64,000 nt of DNA from Dyadobacter sp. UC 10 (GCF_008369915.1 NZ_VSRN01000001.1:5080501-5144500), one strand, 5' to 3'; counted from the stretch's first letter, positions 25,851-35,651 are shown. The notes: generated by a model not told the origin, from the sequence alone. Program-made: numbers and translations.

Positions 25851-26762
25851 GTGAAACCAATACCAATGCAAAAGCAAACCGGTTTACTGGCGTCACAGCT
25901 CATCAAGCTCAAAAACCTGCAACTAGCCGGCAAGCTGGTTAGTGAGGAGTTGATGCTTGGGATCCATTCCAGCAAGCGCTCGGGTATTGGTATCGAGTTT
26001 GAGCAGTATCGGCACTACGAGCCGGGGGATGACCCGAAACGCATTGACTGGAAGCTGTTTGCACGTACCAATAAGCATTTGGTCAGAGAATCTTCTACCG
26101 AAAGCAACCGGCAGGTCCGCTTTGTATTAGATCTTTCCGGCTCCATGAGTTACAGTGAAAATGGGGTGAGCCGCCTGCAATATGCGCAGATCCTGCTCGC
26201 GTCACTGGCTTATCTGGGCTATATTCAAAATGACCAAATGAGCCTGTATGCACTGAAAAACGGGATTGTCGAAACTTTGAGCGCCACAGGTTCGGGCGGC
26301 TCAGGGCGCCAGGCTTTCCAGAAAATATTGGTCGGACTGGAAAAAGCGGTTGCTTCCGGAGCGTGGAAAGCAGCTGAGGGGAGCAAGCTTTTGGAATTGC
26401 AATCGCGCAAGAAAGAGCAGCTGATTTTCGCAAGCGACTTTTTACAGGCAGATAACGAGTGGCTGCAAGTGATCCGCTCGCTCGCTAATCCGCATCGTGA
26501 GATCATTATTTTTCAGATTTTAGGCGAACAGGAAGCCGCGTTTTCATTGGAAGGTTTTTATCGTTTCAAAGATCTGGAAACCGGCCGGGAGGTAGAGCTG
26601 GATGCAGGCTCTGTCCGGGAAAGATTCAGGAACGCGCTGGAAAGCTATCTCGAAAACCTCAAAACTGAACTGCAACTGCCACAAGTGCATTTGATTACCG
26701 TGAGACTGACAGACCCGATCGGAATGGTGCTGAAAGCATTTTTAACCAAAAGAAAAGGCTGA
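25851..26762 (+). CDS. DUF58-domain protein
   Basis: 303 residues from GTG. The DUF58 signature YEPGDDPKRIDWKLFART is near residue 60, followed by a VWA-like DLSGSM segment (near 93). DUF58 proteins are cytoplasmic or membrane-peripheral partners of MoxR ATPases. Its TGA overlaps the ATG of the next gene by one base, which indicates translational coupling. Confidence 0.88.
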   Translation: MKPIPMQKQTGLLASQLIKLKNLQLAGKLVSEELMLGIHSSKRSGIGIEFEQYRHYEPGDDPKRIDWKLFARTNKHLVRESSTESNRQVRFVLDLSGSMSYSENGVSRLQYAQILLASLAYLGYIQNDQMSLYALKNGIVETLSATGSGGSGRQAFQKILVGLEKAVASGAWKAAEGSKLLELQSRKKEQLIFASDFLQADNEWLQVIRSLANPHREIIIFQILGEQEAAFSLEGFYRFKDLETGREVELDAGSVRERFRNALESYLENLKTELQLPQVHLITVRLTDPIGMVLKAFLTKRKG

Positions 26763-27973
26763 TGGAATTTTTGCAACCCTGGATGTTATGGGGGGCTACG
26801 GGGGTAATTTTACCTATTGCAATCCATTTCTGGTATCAAAAAAAGGGAGAAGTAATCGAATGGGCGGCTTCTCGCTGGCTTTTTGATGAAACCTCTTTGA
26901 AACACCGGGGTATCCGTTTGCACGAAATTTTACTATCACTGATCCGCTGTCTGCTGGTTTTGCTGCTCGCATTGATCCTCAGCCAGCCAATCTTAAATAA
27001 TTTGAAAAATAGCGCTGCCGATAGAACGGTACATATTGTTGAACCCGATCCGGCTGTGGTCAATAACTATCGGTTCGAACTTGAAAATGCAAAGAAAGCC
27101 GGAGAAAAAGTGATTTGGATCAATAAGGAGGCTGCTGAAATGAAAACAACCGGCGATATTCCAAGGGTTAACAATCCGGTATCCTTTCTTCAAAATACGA
27201 TTAATACCGTGTCGGAACCCGGTGTGAAATACAAGATTTACCTTAATTCAAGCCAGAAGTTACTCAACTATCCCAAAATCTATGTGCCTGGTGTATTTAG
27301 CTTGCACCCGGCAACGGATCCGGCAAGCGGCGGGACGCTGCCCTATTTGGCGATTAACAGCAAAGAAAAGCTCGCAATTGATCCGCAAACCGGCATTTTG
27401 CATAAAATTGCGGCAGAACCCGCGGGGTATCGTTTTGCCGAGGCACCTGTGCATTCAGGTAAATTTGATGTTCTGGTCAGATTTCAAAATAGTCTTGAAG
27501 GGGAAACCGTGAAGGCAGCTATTGGTGCGTTGGGAGAAGTTTATCAGATTCCTTTTAACATGGATGAAAAGGAAACTGCGGGCAAAAAGTACGATTGGGT
27601 ATTGTCCGACCAGGTACCGGGCGTTGTCAATCCGCAATCGCTTTATGTAATTTCTGGCCAGGCCAGTCCAGTTCAGCACGAGAGAAATGTGCATTATCTG
27701 CCTGATTCTTTGCGGCTATCTGCTTCTGAACTTGTTCAGAATGGAAGATTGCCTGAGTGGCTGGGAGAAATTATGACGACGCACTATGGTTTGAATGAAA
27801 ATGGCGGATTACTGAGCATCAGGCAGTTGCAAGGCAGGTTTGTCGAGGTAAAACCGGCTGCCGAGCTTGCCGCTGATTCGCTCAGGCGCTGGCTGCTGCT
27901 GTTACTTGTGCTCTTGACGATGCTTGAAAGGTGGCTTGCATTACGGAAATCAACCCCGGCGAGTTATGGATAA
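26762..27973 (+). CDS. BatA-like membrane protein
   Basis: 403 residues. The N-terminus MEFLQPWMLWGATGVILPIAIHFW and the following RWLFDETSLKHRGIRLHEILLSLIRCLLV are typical of the BatA N-terminal domain, with two membrane helices (about 8-25 and 57-77). The large middle part has no clear VWA metal motif. A last helix lies at about 378-395 (LRRWLLLLLVLLTML). The VWA domain of classical BatA thus appears absent or degenerate. Start overlaps DUF58; the end overlaps the next gene. Confidence 0.78.
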   Translation: MEFLQPWMLWGATGVILPIAIHFWYQKKGEVIEWAASRWLFDETSLKHRGIRLHEILLSLIRCLLVLLLALILSQPILNNLKNSAADRTVHIVEPDPAVVNNYRFELENAKKAGEKVIWINKEAAEMKTTGDIPRVNNPVSFLQNTINTVSEPGVKYKIYLNSSQKLLNYPKIYVPGVFSLHPATDPASGGTLPYLAINSKEKLAIDPQTGILHKIAAEPAGYRFAEAPVHSGKFDVLVRFQNSLEGETVKAAIGALGEVYQIPFNMDEKETAGKKYDWVLSDQVPGVVNPQSLYVISGQASPVQHERNVHYLPDSLRLSASELVQNGRLPEWLGEIMTTHYGLNENGGLLSIRQLQGRFVEVKPAAELAADSLRRWLLLLLVLLTMLERWLALRKSTPASYG

Positions 27974-30173
27974 TTGGCGGAAACTGGTCAGCAAGGTTAG
28001 AAATCAGTTGTATCTGGTCAGCGGGATCCGATGCATATTGCTTGCTGCGTCTGCATATTTGTTTGTCGCTACGTTCGTGCCGGATATTTATGCAGGAATT
28101 GCGGGTTTAGTAGCGCTCGTGTTCGGAATTTGGCGCACAGGTTTGTATCAAAATAAAAAGCAGACAGCTATCATTCTGATCCACAGATACAGCGCTGAAA
28201 CGGAATTTAGTTTGCATTTACTTGAAAAAGAGGAGCTTAATATAGCAGAGCGAATGCAACTGGAACGGATTGGCGCACGGTCAGCGAAGTTCTCCCATTT
28301 GAAATTATACACACCATTAAGATCCTATACGGTTATTGTGCTTGCGGCTGCGGCAGTTTATTTATTTTATCCTCAAATAAAACCCAGCGCAGCTGTTACA
28401 AAAAGTGATGTTTTGAAGAAGGTTTTTTCGACAAAAGAAAATCCTCGAAAACTGCCTGCACTGGCTTCTGCAAGTGTCTTTATCCAGCCGCCTGCTTATA
28501 GTCGCCTACCGGCGCGGGAGTCTGCGGATCTCAACGTAAGTACATTGGCAGGCTCGCGGCTGCGGTGGAATGTGGCGTTTGACGATGCGGAAAAGGTTGC
28601 CGTGAAACTCGCGAATATGCGCGGCGAAGAAGTGTCATTTTTGAAAAAAGCAGGCTCTTTTGAATATGCAGACGCGGTTACCGGCTCCGGTTTGTACACG
28701 ATCAAAGCCTATTACAAGGATTCGCTCTTTTATCAGTCTGACTTTTATAAGCTGGAAGCGGTACCCGATTTACCGCCCCAAATCGAACCTGCGTCGAAAG
28801 AGCTTTACCAATATCACTTTTTGAAAGACAGCAAATCAATTAGAATTTCTGCCAAAATATCGGACGATTTTCAGGTAAGTCAGGCATTTATCGTTGCCAC
28901 TGTGGCGCGTGGCGCGGGGGAAAATGTGAAGTTTCGGGAGATAAAATTTCCTCTTTCGCCCGGGCAGTTTAAGGAAGCCACGATTCAAAAAACCATCGAT
29001 CTCAAAGGATTAAATTTTTCGCCGGGTGACGAGCTGTACTACTACTGGGCCGCGGCTGACAATAGAAAGCCAGAGGCAAATTTTACCAAATCAGATACTT
29101 ATTTCATTGTATATAAGGATACTGCGCAAATTGAAGAAGCTGAGCTGGCCACCATGGCCGTGAATATTATGCCCGAGTATTTCCGTAGTCAGCGACAGAT
29201 TATCATTGATACCGAGAAGCTGCTGGCGCGACAAAAAAAGCTTTCAAAACAGGCATTCAATAGTGCTTCCAATGAGATTGGATATGATCAAAAGTTGCTC
29301 AGGCTGCGTTACGGACAGTATTTAGGTGAAGAATTTGAGACTAATATAGGCGGAGGCGCGATACCTGAGGAAGGCGGCAATATCGTCGACGCATTTACGC
29401 ACCATTCCGATGGAACCGGTGAAGGTGCCGCCGAACGGGCAACAGAACCGGCAAGTGAAAAGCACGACCACGACCATCACGACCACGGAAAGCCAGCTGA
29501 CGGTACTGACTCCAAAGATCCGCTGGCTGCTTTGATGGAACAGTACACCCACTCGCACGATGACGCTGAAACAAATACTTTTTACGAACAGTCGACACGC
29601 AGCCTGCTGAAAATGGCTTTGGAACAAATGTGGCAATCGGAGCTGCATTTGCGCACTTATGAGCCGGAAAAGGCGCTTCCATTTGAAAACAAGGCGCTCG
29701 AATACCTCAAAACCGCGCAACAAAAGGCGCGTACCTATGTGAAGAAAAGCGGCTACGATCCGCCGCCGATCAAACAAAATGAAAAGAGACTGACAGGCGA
29801 ATTGAAAGAGCTGGCGGCTGATTTTAATACCAAAAAGCAATATCGCGAGAAAACAACGGCGCAGCTTGCAGCCGAAGTACTTGGTTTTCTGGACCAGACA
29901 GCAATACGGAAACAACAGCAGGCGCAATTACAGCTGGCCGGTAATGCGCTCAGTGAAAGGCTGCTGAATGCGGAACCTACGAAAAGCGCTACGCGGCTTT
30001 GGCAAACAATTGCAGCATTACAGAAGCTGGCTGGCGGCAAGACCATTTCAAATGCCGAAAAGCAGCAGTTGAAGACGGAACTTTACAAATATTCCAATCG
30101 TGCCCTGCAAACCAGAAGTGGCTATTCCAGCAGCAAAAAGCTGGAAGATGCCTTCTGGAAAAAAATGCATTAG
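27966..30173 (+). CDS. large membrane-anchored protein of the MoxR operon (DUF4175-like)
   Basis: 735 residues from the ATG at 27966, which overlaps the upstream stop by 8 bp; a longer frame starts 42 bp earlier without support. Three hydrophobic helices occupy about the first 135 residues. A beta-rich periplasmic region follows, then a long charged helical part with a histidine-rich stretch (EKHDHDHHDHGK, near residue 500) that could bind metal. It resembles the DUF4175-type proteins found with MoxR and BatA genes; this assignment is tentative. Function unknown. Confidence 0.65.
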   Translation: MDNWRKLVSKVRNQLYLVSGIRCILLAASAYLFVATFVPDIYAGIAGLVALVFGIWRTGLYQNKKQTAIILIHRYSAETEFSLHLLEKEELNIAERMQLERIGARSAKFSHLKLYTPLRSYTVIVLAAAAVYLFYPQIKPSAAVTKSDVLKKVFSTKENPRKLPALASASVFIQPPAYSRLPARESADLNVSTLAGSRLRWNVAFDDAEKVAVKLANMRGEEVSFLKKAGSFEYADAVTGSGLYTIKAYYKDSLFYQSDFYKLEAVPDLPPQIEPASKELYQYHFLKDSKSIRISAKISDDFQVSQAFIVATVARGAGENVKFREIKFPLSPGQFKEATIQKTIDLKGLNFSPGDELYYYWAAADNRKPEANFTKSDTYFIVYKDTAQIEEAELATMAVNIMPEYFRSQRQIIIDTEKLLARQKKLSKQAFNSASNEIGYDQKLLRLRYGQYLGEEFETNIGGGAIPEEGGNIVDAFTHHSDGTGEGAAERATEPASEKHDHDHHDHGKPADGTDSKDPLAALMEQYTHSHDDAETNTFYEQSTRSLLKMALEQMWQSELHLRTYEPEKALPFENKALEYLKTAQQKARTYVKKSGYDPPPIKQNEKRLTGELKELAADFNTKKQYREKTTAQLAAEVLGFLDQTAIRKQQQAQLQLAGNALSERLLNAEPTKSATRLWQTIAALQKLAGGKTISNAEKQQLKTELYKYSNRALQTRSGYSSSKKLEDAFWKKMH

Positions 30174-30190
30174 CGACAAACCCACACTAA

Positions 30191-31840
30191 ATGATCCAAT
30201 TAGACTTTGACTTGTCGGATACGTGGAGCCTGCTTGTGCTGGTATTGGCGATTGTGCTGCTGCCCTTGCAATTGTGGCTGCTTCTTAAAAGAGTCGAAAT
30301 CCGGTCGGCGAGCAGGCTGCGTTTAAAAATTTGCTTGAATGTATTGCTTTGGCTGAGCCTGATTGCGTTTATTTTACAGCCTTATTTCAGCTGGCCAATG
30401 CGATCCCTAACCGGGATTGTCGCCGGAAGTGAAGTGCCACGGAATGCGATAGAAAGTTTAAGGGACAGCTTGCCAAACAGTGAATTGTTGCCTCCGATAT
30501 CGCTTCGGAAAAAAGTACCTGATACGCTGGTGCTTTTTGGACAGCAAATACCGCAATCCGTTTTCGCCGGTCTGCAACTGTCGCACCGCCGACCTATTCT
30601 GAAATGGATTCCTTATTTCAGCCCGGACGAATTACGCCGGTTAAATTGGAAAGGGGTTTTGGATCACGGAGCCATGCAGGCGATCCATGGCAGTATTGAA
30701 TCTTCGAAAAAGCAGGTATTAAAGGTTTCTTTTGGAGCTAATGTGCTGGATAGTGTTATCTTGAATCCTGGAATGAATGATTTCAGGATTGACTTTCCCG
30801 CATTCGCACAGGGCCGTACTGCGGTAATACTTGATCTGGCCGGTGAACCGGTAGATACGCTCAGGTTTTTTGCACGGCAGGTAAAGCCGCTAGCAGTGAG
30901 GTTTAAACTCGAAAGTCCTGATTTTGAAACGCGAAATCTCGCTGCCTGGCTGGGAAAAAATGGAAATGCGGTGACTTATGACGCGTTGATTTCCAGGGAT
31001 TTGAAGGCGTCTGTCGAGATCAATAGGGCAGAAGTGCCGGAGCTTTTTGTAACTACTCCCGGAAATGCAAAGGATCCCGCAATCCGAAAGGCTGTGTCCG
31101 GTGGGGCGAGCATTCTGTTCCTTGGTTTTGAAGATCCTGCGACCCAGCTTTCACTAATCAATACTGCCTTAGGTACTCATTTTAAGGTTCGAAAGATTTC
31201 GAATGAATCGATAGTGGATGTTTCGGCCGGGCTTACTGCGCTTCCATTTGGATTTGCTGCTTCGCCGGGGCAGCTGGAAATTCCTGGTTTCCCGGTCGCG
31301 GTAGAAAAGCGTACCGGGAAAGTGGCGGTTAGTTTGCTCAATGAGACTTTTCCAATGCAGCTGGCTGGTGATAGTATGGGGTATCAAAAAGTTTGGGGCC
31401 AAATACTTGCATATCTGCGTCCGGTGCAGGAAAATGGTATTGGTATCGTCGCCCCCGTAATCGCCGGAAGCCAGAATCAAATTGAACTAAACAATGTGAA
31501 GCCCGGAGGCAACCTTTTGAAATGGGGGGCGGACACACTATTTACAGCCCCATCACCTTTTAACGAAAATGCAAAAAACGGGGCACTCATACCTGCCACA
31601 AGCGGATGGATCTCATTGGGGGATTCTTTGAATGCCGAAGTATTTGTTGAAGAAACCTCAGACTTTGCCGGCACTTCGCAAGTCAGGGATTTTGTAAATG
31701 CCTATGAAAATCAGCTGTCCGGACTTAAAGGAGACCGGGAAAATCTAAAAGGTGTTACCGCCAGATTGCCGGACTGGTTCTGGCTTGCATTATTGATAAC
31801 CTGCTTTGCCGCACTCTGGATCGAAGCGAAATTTTCGTGA
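30191..31840 (+). CDS. membrane protein at the end of the MoxR operon
   Basis: 549 residues. Two N-terminal membrane helices (about 10-32 and 45-63), a large extracytoplasmic part and a single C-terminal helix (WFWLALLITCFAALWIE). The topology resembles the glutamine-amidotransferase-like BatA relatives that close such operons, but no catalytic cysteine motif is seen. It starts 17 bp after the previous gene. Its TGA directly abuts the stop of the convergent TPR gene (TGATCA at 31838-31843). Confidence 0.65.
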   Translation: MIQLDFDLSDTWSLLVLVLAIVLLPLQLWLLLKRVEIRSASRLRLKICLNVLLWLSLIAFILQPYFSWPMRSLTGIVAGSEVPRNAIESLRDSLPNSELLPPISLRKKVPDTLVLFGQQIPQSVFAGLQLSHRRPILKWIPYFSPDELRRLNWKGVLDHGAMQAIHGSIESSKKQVLKVSFGANVLDSVILNPGMNDFRIDFPAFAQGRTAVILDLAGEPVDTLRFFARQVKPLAVRFKLESPDFETRNLAAWLGKNGNAVTYDALISRDLKASVEINRAEVPELFVTTPGNAKDPAIRKAVSGGASILFLGFEDPATQLSLINTALGTHFKVRKISNESIVDVSAGLTALPFGFAASPGQLEIPGFPVAVEKRTGKVAVSLLNETFPMQLAGDSMGYQKVWGQILAYLRPVQENGIGIVAPVIAGSQNQIELNNVKPGGNLLKWGADTLFTAPSPFNENAKNGALIPATSGWISLGDSLNAEVFVEETSDFAGTSQVRDFVNAYENQLSGLKGDRENLKGVTARLPDWFWLALLITCFAALWIEAKFS

Positions 31841-32647
31841 TCAATATTTGTCGAGATCGGCGAGGGTTACCTGTCTGGGGTACGGTACATAATGCGAATT
31901 TGGCTCGTTGATCTGGTAACCCTCTTCCAGATATTGCCTGGACTTTTGGAAATAGACCTGGTGCTGCCTGTTGCCTGTCACTTTCATGACGAGGCCCATA
32001 TAATAGTTAGCAGTGGGATGCTGTTCATATTGCTGTAAACACTCGCTGAACTTCTCCTGGGCTTTATCCAGTTCATTGGCCAGATAGTACGTAATTCCGA
32101 AATACAGTAAGGTGTTATAATGAATATCGTTCTTCCCTTCACCGCGCTTCTGCGTTGCAATATCTTTTAAAAAGTATTGCTCCGCTTTTTCCAGGTCACC
32201 AGATCCCAGATAAGCCATCGCGATAAAAAATGAAAAAGTATGGTCCATCGTGAATGCATGCGGCATTGTTTGCTCGGCTGTCTCAAAATCAGCAATTGCT
32301 TTTTCATAGTTTTTAGCGAGAATGCAATGCAGATATCCGCGATAGGGGAGCCAGCGGTTTGTTTCAAGTTCCACAGCCTTGTCAATGTTTGCGAAAAGCT
32401 GCTCGAAGTCCCGGCTTGCGATAAACCCAAGCGCCTTTTCCTGGTAGGTTTCTGAGATATTGGGACAAATTGAAATAAGTGAATCGTAAATCTGCCCCCG
32501 TGCAGGATCTTCAATCGCGTAGTTATCAGCCCTTTTTGAAAATTCCCTAAATAAACTGTCCTGAACAGCTTTTGATGTACAGTCGGGTTGACTGAAAGCC
32601 ATATTTGCGCAGCAGGCGAGCAGTAGCAGAATGAGCGGGAGTTTCAT
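31841..32647 (-). CDS. secreted TPR-repeat protein
   Basis: 268 residues with a signal peptide (cleavage near AFSQP). Tetratricopeptide-like helices are visible, for example NYEKAIADFETAEQTMPHA, SGDLEKAEQYFLKDIA and NELDKAQEKFSECLQQY. It is probably a periplasmic scaffold. It is transcribed away from the repeat array and convergently with the MoxR operon, with the stop codons touching. No partner is evident. Confidence 0.75.
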   Translation of the reverse strand: MKLPLILLLLACCANMAFSQPDCTSKAVQDSLFREFSKRADNYAIEDPARGQIYDSLISICPNISETYQEKALGFIASRDFEQLFANIDKAVELETNRWLPYRGYLHCILAKNYEKAIADFETAEQTMPHAFTMDHTFSFFIAMAYLGSGDLEKAEQYFLKDIATQKRGEGKNDIHYNTLLYFGITYYLANELDKAQEKFSECLQQYEQHPTANYYMGLVMKVTGNRQHQVYFQKSRQYLEEGYQINEPNSHYVPYPRQVTLADLDKY

Positions 32648-32690
32648 AGGGGTGAGTCTGTTTTTAAAAGCTAAATTTCTAAATAAAATT

Positions 32691-33352
32691 ATTGTATTTC
32701 ATATTCACTTGGCCGGCACTTTGCTTCACGCCGGTGCCGATGTTGTCACCGGCGCTTGTCGCATGTTGTTGGTGACAACACCAACAATGGCGGGAATTAT
32801 TGTATTTCATATTCACTTGGCCGGCACTTTGTTTCACGCCAGTGCCGTCACCGCAGCTTTGTCGTATGTTGTTGGTGACAACACCAACAATGGCGGGAAA
32901 CGATTGTATTTCATATTCACTTGGCCCTGCGCTTTGTTTCACGCCAGAGCCAGTGTTTTCACCGGCGCTTTGTCGCATGTTGTTGGTGACAACACCAACA
33001 ATGGCGGGATGGCGGAAATGATCGTATTTCATATTCACTTGTTGCTGGCGCTTTGTTTTCCGCCGGTGCCGGTGTTGTCACCGCCGCTTTGTCGCATGTT
33101 GTTGGTGACAACACCAACAATGGCGGGATGGCGGAAATGATCGTATTTCATATTCACTTGTTGCTGGCGCTTTGTTTTCCGCCGGTGCCGGTGTTGTCAC
33201 CGGCGTTTTGTCGCATGTTGTTGGTGACAACACCAACAATGGCGGAAATGATTGTATTTTATATTCACTTGGCCGGCACTTTGTTTCACGCCAGTGCCGG
33301 TGTTGTCACCGGCGCTTTGTCGGATGTTGTTGGTGACAACACCAACAATGGC
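32691..33352. repeat. array of six 102-119 bp hairpin repeats
   Basis: Units start at 32691, 32799, 32903, 33021, 33140 and 33251, each with (A/G)TTGTATTTCATATTCACTTG or a close variant, then a GCCGGTG...CACCGGC hairpin, a CGCTTTGTCGCATG linker and a hairpin with arms TTGTTGGTG and CACCAACAA around ACAA, and end in AATGGCGG. An outer CCGCC/GGCGG pairing encloses both hairpins. Units 4 and 5 are almost identical; unit 2 has lost part of the first hairpin. The array fills the divergent intergenic region between the TPR gene and the sigma-factor gene. Open frames across it are by-products. Confidence 0.93.
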
Positions 33353-33522
33353 AAATTCAAATGTCCTGCCAAAGTCAAAAGCCGCTTTTGTGGCGTTGTT
33401 GAAGGATTGGGCCGGGTTTAGCTGTTTGAATGTGGACGCTTTCTGTTCGCGACCGGACGTCCCTGAAAAAATATTCGAAGGATTTGTAACGAATATCACA
33501 CTCAATCGTCTTTGTCATTGAA

Positions 33523-34041
33523 ATGGATTTACAAACCTTCAATCAACGTATTTTGCCCGTCCAGGGTCGCCTTTTCCGATTAGCGCAGATGTTTCTTCGC
33601 AACCGGGAAGAGGCAGAGGACGCCATCCAGGATGTGTTGCTTAGGTTGTGGACGAACAGACAGCAGCTCGAAACTTATCAGAGTATAGAAGCGCTGGCGG
33701 TGCAAATGACAAAAAATCTCTGCCTGGACAGATTGAAATCTCACCGGAACCAAAAAATGGAAAGCGGTTCAGATATTACAGAAGTGCAGGCAGGCGAACA
33801 ATCGCCTTATGCGCTACTGGAAAGCAGCGATAGTTCAAGACTGATCCACCAGCTGATTGGTGGTTTACCTGAACAGCATAAGCTGGTGCTTCATTTGCGT
33901 GACGTGGAGGAGTATTCATTCGAAGAAATTGAAGAAGTAACCGGCCTGAGCAACGCCAACATTCGCGTGATACTTTCAAGGGCGAGGCAGAAACTGCGTG
34001 AGAGCTACCTTAAAGCGAGCAATTATGAAAATGGATATTGA
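33523..34041 (+). CDS. ECF-type RNA polymerase sigma factor
   Basis: 172 residues. Sigma region 2 (FRLAQMFLRNREEAEDAIQD, about 18-40) and region 4 (LPEQHKLVLHLRDVEEYSF, then GLSNANIRVILSRARQKLRE, about 115-162) are clear. ECF factors direct transcription of small stress or surface regulons and are held by an anti-sigma factor. The next gene overlaps by 17 bp and codes for a single-pass membrane protein, a likely anti-sigma factor. An inverted repeat, ATATTCG (33471-33477) with CGAATAT (33490-33496), lies in the promoter region. Confidence 0.9.
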   Translation: MDLQTFNQRILPVQGRLFRLAQMFLRNREEAEDAIQDVLLRLWTNRQQLETYQSIEALAVQMTKNLCLDRLKSHRNQKMESGSDITEVQAGEQSPYALLESSDSSRLIHQLIGGLPEQHKLVLHLRDVEEYSFEEIEEVTGLSNANIRVILSRARQKLRESYLKASNYENGY

Positions 34042-34804
34042 AAAACTGTTAGAAAAATATTACGAGGGTGAAACCAGTATTGAGGAAGAAAAAGAACTCA
34101 AAAGGTTTTTCAGTGAAGAAAATGTGCCTGATCACCTCGCAAGTCACGCCGCACAGTTCGGTTATTTTACGGATGCTAGAAACGAGTATCCGTCCCTGAC
34201 CTTCACAAGCGGACTGGCAGCCAGGCTCGACCCACCACAGCAGGGGCCTGTTCGGAGGTTCACAGGCTGGGTGGCGAGGATTGCAGCGGGTCTGGTACTG
34301 CTTCTCGTCGGTTTTTCCGGGGGATATGTTTTCCAAAGCGGGAAAAACGACGGCCATGTTGCCGATGCAGCTGATGAGGCATCTGTCAATGCAATGAAAA
34401 ATGTGCTCACGTTTGAGAAGATGTCCGGCACTTCCGCCAGCGAACGCATTCAGGCGGTTAATAAAAGTTATGAGCTATCCAATGCCGACAGGGAAACCAC
34501 TCAGCTTTTGATCAACACTCTCAATTTTGACCCTAACATTAATGTAAGGCTTGCGGCTTGTCAGGCATTGCTGCATTTTGAGAATGAACCAGAGGTAAAT
34601 GAAGCGTTGATCCGCTCTCTGGCCATTCAAACAGACCCCAATATCCAGATTTCGCTGATCGAAGCTTTGGTGGCACTCAGGGAAAAGCGCGCTAACGATC
34701 AATTTGTGCAGCTTGCGCAAAACCAGGAAGTCATGGAAGTGGTCCGCCTCAAAGCTGAGCAGGGAATCAGTGAGCTTAATAATGTCAATGTCCGCAGCCT
34801 GTAA
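34025..34804 (+). CDS. putative anti-sigma factor with HEAT-like repeats
   Basis: 259 residues from the ATG at 34025 (MKMDIEKLLEKYYEGETS). An acidic helical N-terminal domain (about 1-60) resembles Bacteroidota anti-sigma factors, a single membrane helix follows near 83-103 (WVARIAAGLVLLLVGFSGGYVF), and the periplasmic part carries HEAT-like repeats (INVRLAACQALLHFENEPEV, IQISLIEALVALREKRA). Overlap with the sigma gene supports coupled synthesis. The repeats may sense a periplasmic partner, perhaps the DUF4097 proteins encoded next. Confidence 0.72.
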   Translation: MKMDIEKLLEKYYEGETSIEEEKELKRFFSEENVPDHLASHAAQFGYFTDARNEYPSLTFTSGLAARLDPPQQGPVRRFTGWVARIAAGLVLLLVGFSGGYVFQSGKNDGHVADAADEASVNAMKNVLTFEKMSGTSASERIQAVNKSYELSNADRETTQLLINTLNFDPNINVRLAACQALLHFENEPEVNEALIRSLAIQTDPNIQISLIEALVALREKRANDQFVQLAQNQEVMEVVRLKAEQGISELNNVNVRSL

Positions 34805-34854
34805 GGGGCTGGCTTGAAAATCAATCATAGTACCATTATTTTTTATCAAAAACC

Positions 34855-35643
34855 ATGAAAAAGACACTGTTAATGTGTGTAGGGGTATTGTTTTGCCTTG
34901 CCAGCGTGCAGGGGCAGACCCGCGAGTTTAAAACAAAACTGGCCAATTCGAAGGACAAGAAGGTGGTCATGGAGATGGCTGCTGCCGACGTGAAGATCGA
35001 AGGCGGCGCTTCTGATGATCTGGTCATTCAGGCTTCATCGGGTTTCGAAGCGCCACCCGAGCGTGCCAAGGGATTAAAGCCACTTTACTATACCGGCGTG
35101 GATAACACGGGGATAGGGCTTTCAGTGACGAGTGAGGGCAATGTCGTGAAGATCGAAAAAGTGACGAGAAAAGAGGTGAAATACACGATCCGCATACCGA
35201 AACAGGCGGGAGTATTGTTTCAGGAAACCAACTGGCAGGGTGGGTCAAAACTGGTGGTCAATAATATGAGTGGTGATCTCGAAATCCGGACTAATGGCGC
35301 GAATATCAACCTGAACAATGTAACCGGCCCGGTTGTCGCGAATAGTACCAGCGGAAATGTTAATGTGGTTTTCTCGAATCTGAGCCAGTCCAAACCCACT
35401 GCTATTTCATCGATCAGTGGCGAGATAGACGTGTCACTGCCTGCCACCGCGAAATCCGATATGAAACTCAGGTCTATCAACGGTGAAATGTATACCGATT
35501 TTGAGCTGGGGGTGAAAAGCTCAAAAGAAGGGCTTTCCCGTGTGGGAGGAGGAGGGAATATTGAAGGCAGTACAAATGGAGGAGGGGTTGAATTACAGCT
35601 TAATACGATCAGCAGCAATATTTATATTCGTAAACAGAAATAA
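34855..35643 (+). CDS. secreted DUF4097-like beta-repeat protein
   Basis: 262 residues with a signal peptide (cleavage near VQGQT). Repeated short beta-strand turns (SGDLEIRTNGANINLNNVTG, ANSTSGNVNVVF, SSISGEIDVSLP, RSINGEMYTDF) are typical of DUF4097 proteins, which probably form a right-handed beta helix. It lies 50 bp after the putative anti-sigma gene and is followed by a paralog, so both are likely products of the sigma operon. Function unknown. Confidence 0.75.
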   Translation: MKKTLLMCVGVLFCLASVQGQTREFKTKLANSKDKKVVMEMAAADVKIEGGASDDLVIQASSGFEAPPERAKGLKPLYYTGVDNTGIGLSVTSEGNVVKIEKVTRKEVKYTIRIPKQAGVLFQETNWQGGSKLVVNNMSGDLEIRTNGANINLNNVTGPVVANSTSGNVNVVFSNLSQSKPTAISSISGEIDVSLPATAKSDMKLRSINGEMYTDFELGVKSSKEGLSRVGGGGNIEGSTNGGGVELQLNTISSNIYIRKQK

Positions 35644-35651
35644 AAACAGCC

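Noticed and set aside
29322..29927. 201-codon minus-strand frame
   Set aside because: It is antisense to the DUF4175-like gene and has no recognisable domain.
32691..33352. Regular repeats as a CRISPR array
   Set aside because: The whole 102-119 bp unit is repeated; there are no unique spacers, the repeats are far too long and no cas genes are in the window.
32631..33505. Several open frames of 70-170 codons on both strands
   Set aside because: They are produced by the hairpin repeat array; their protein repeats only mirror the DNA repeat, and no frame is kept better than the others.
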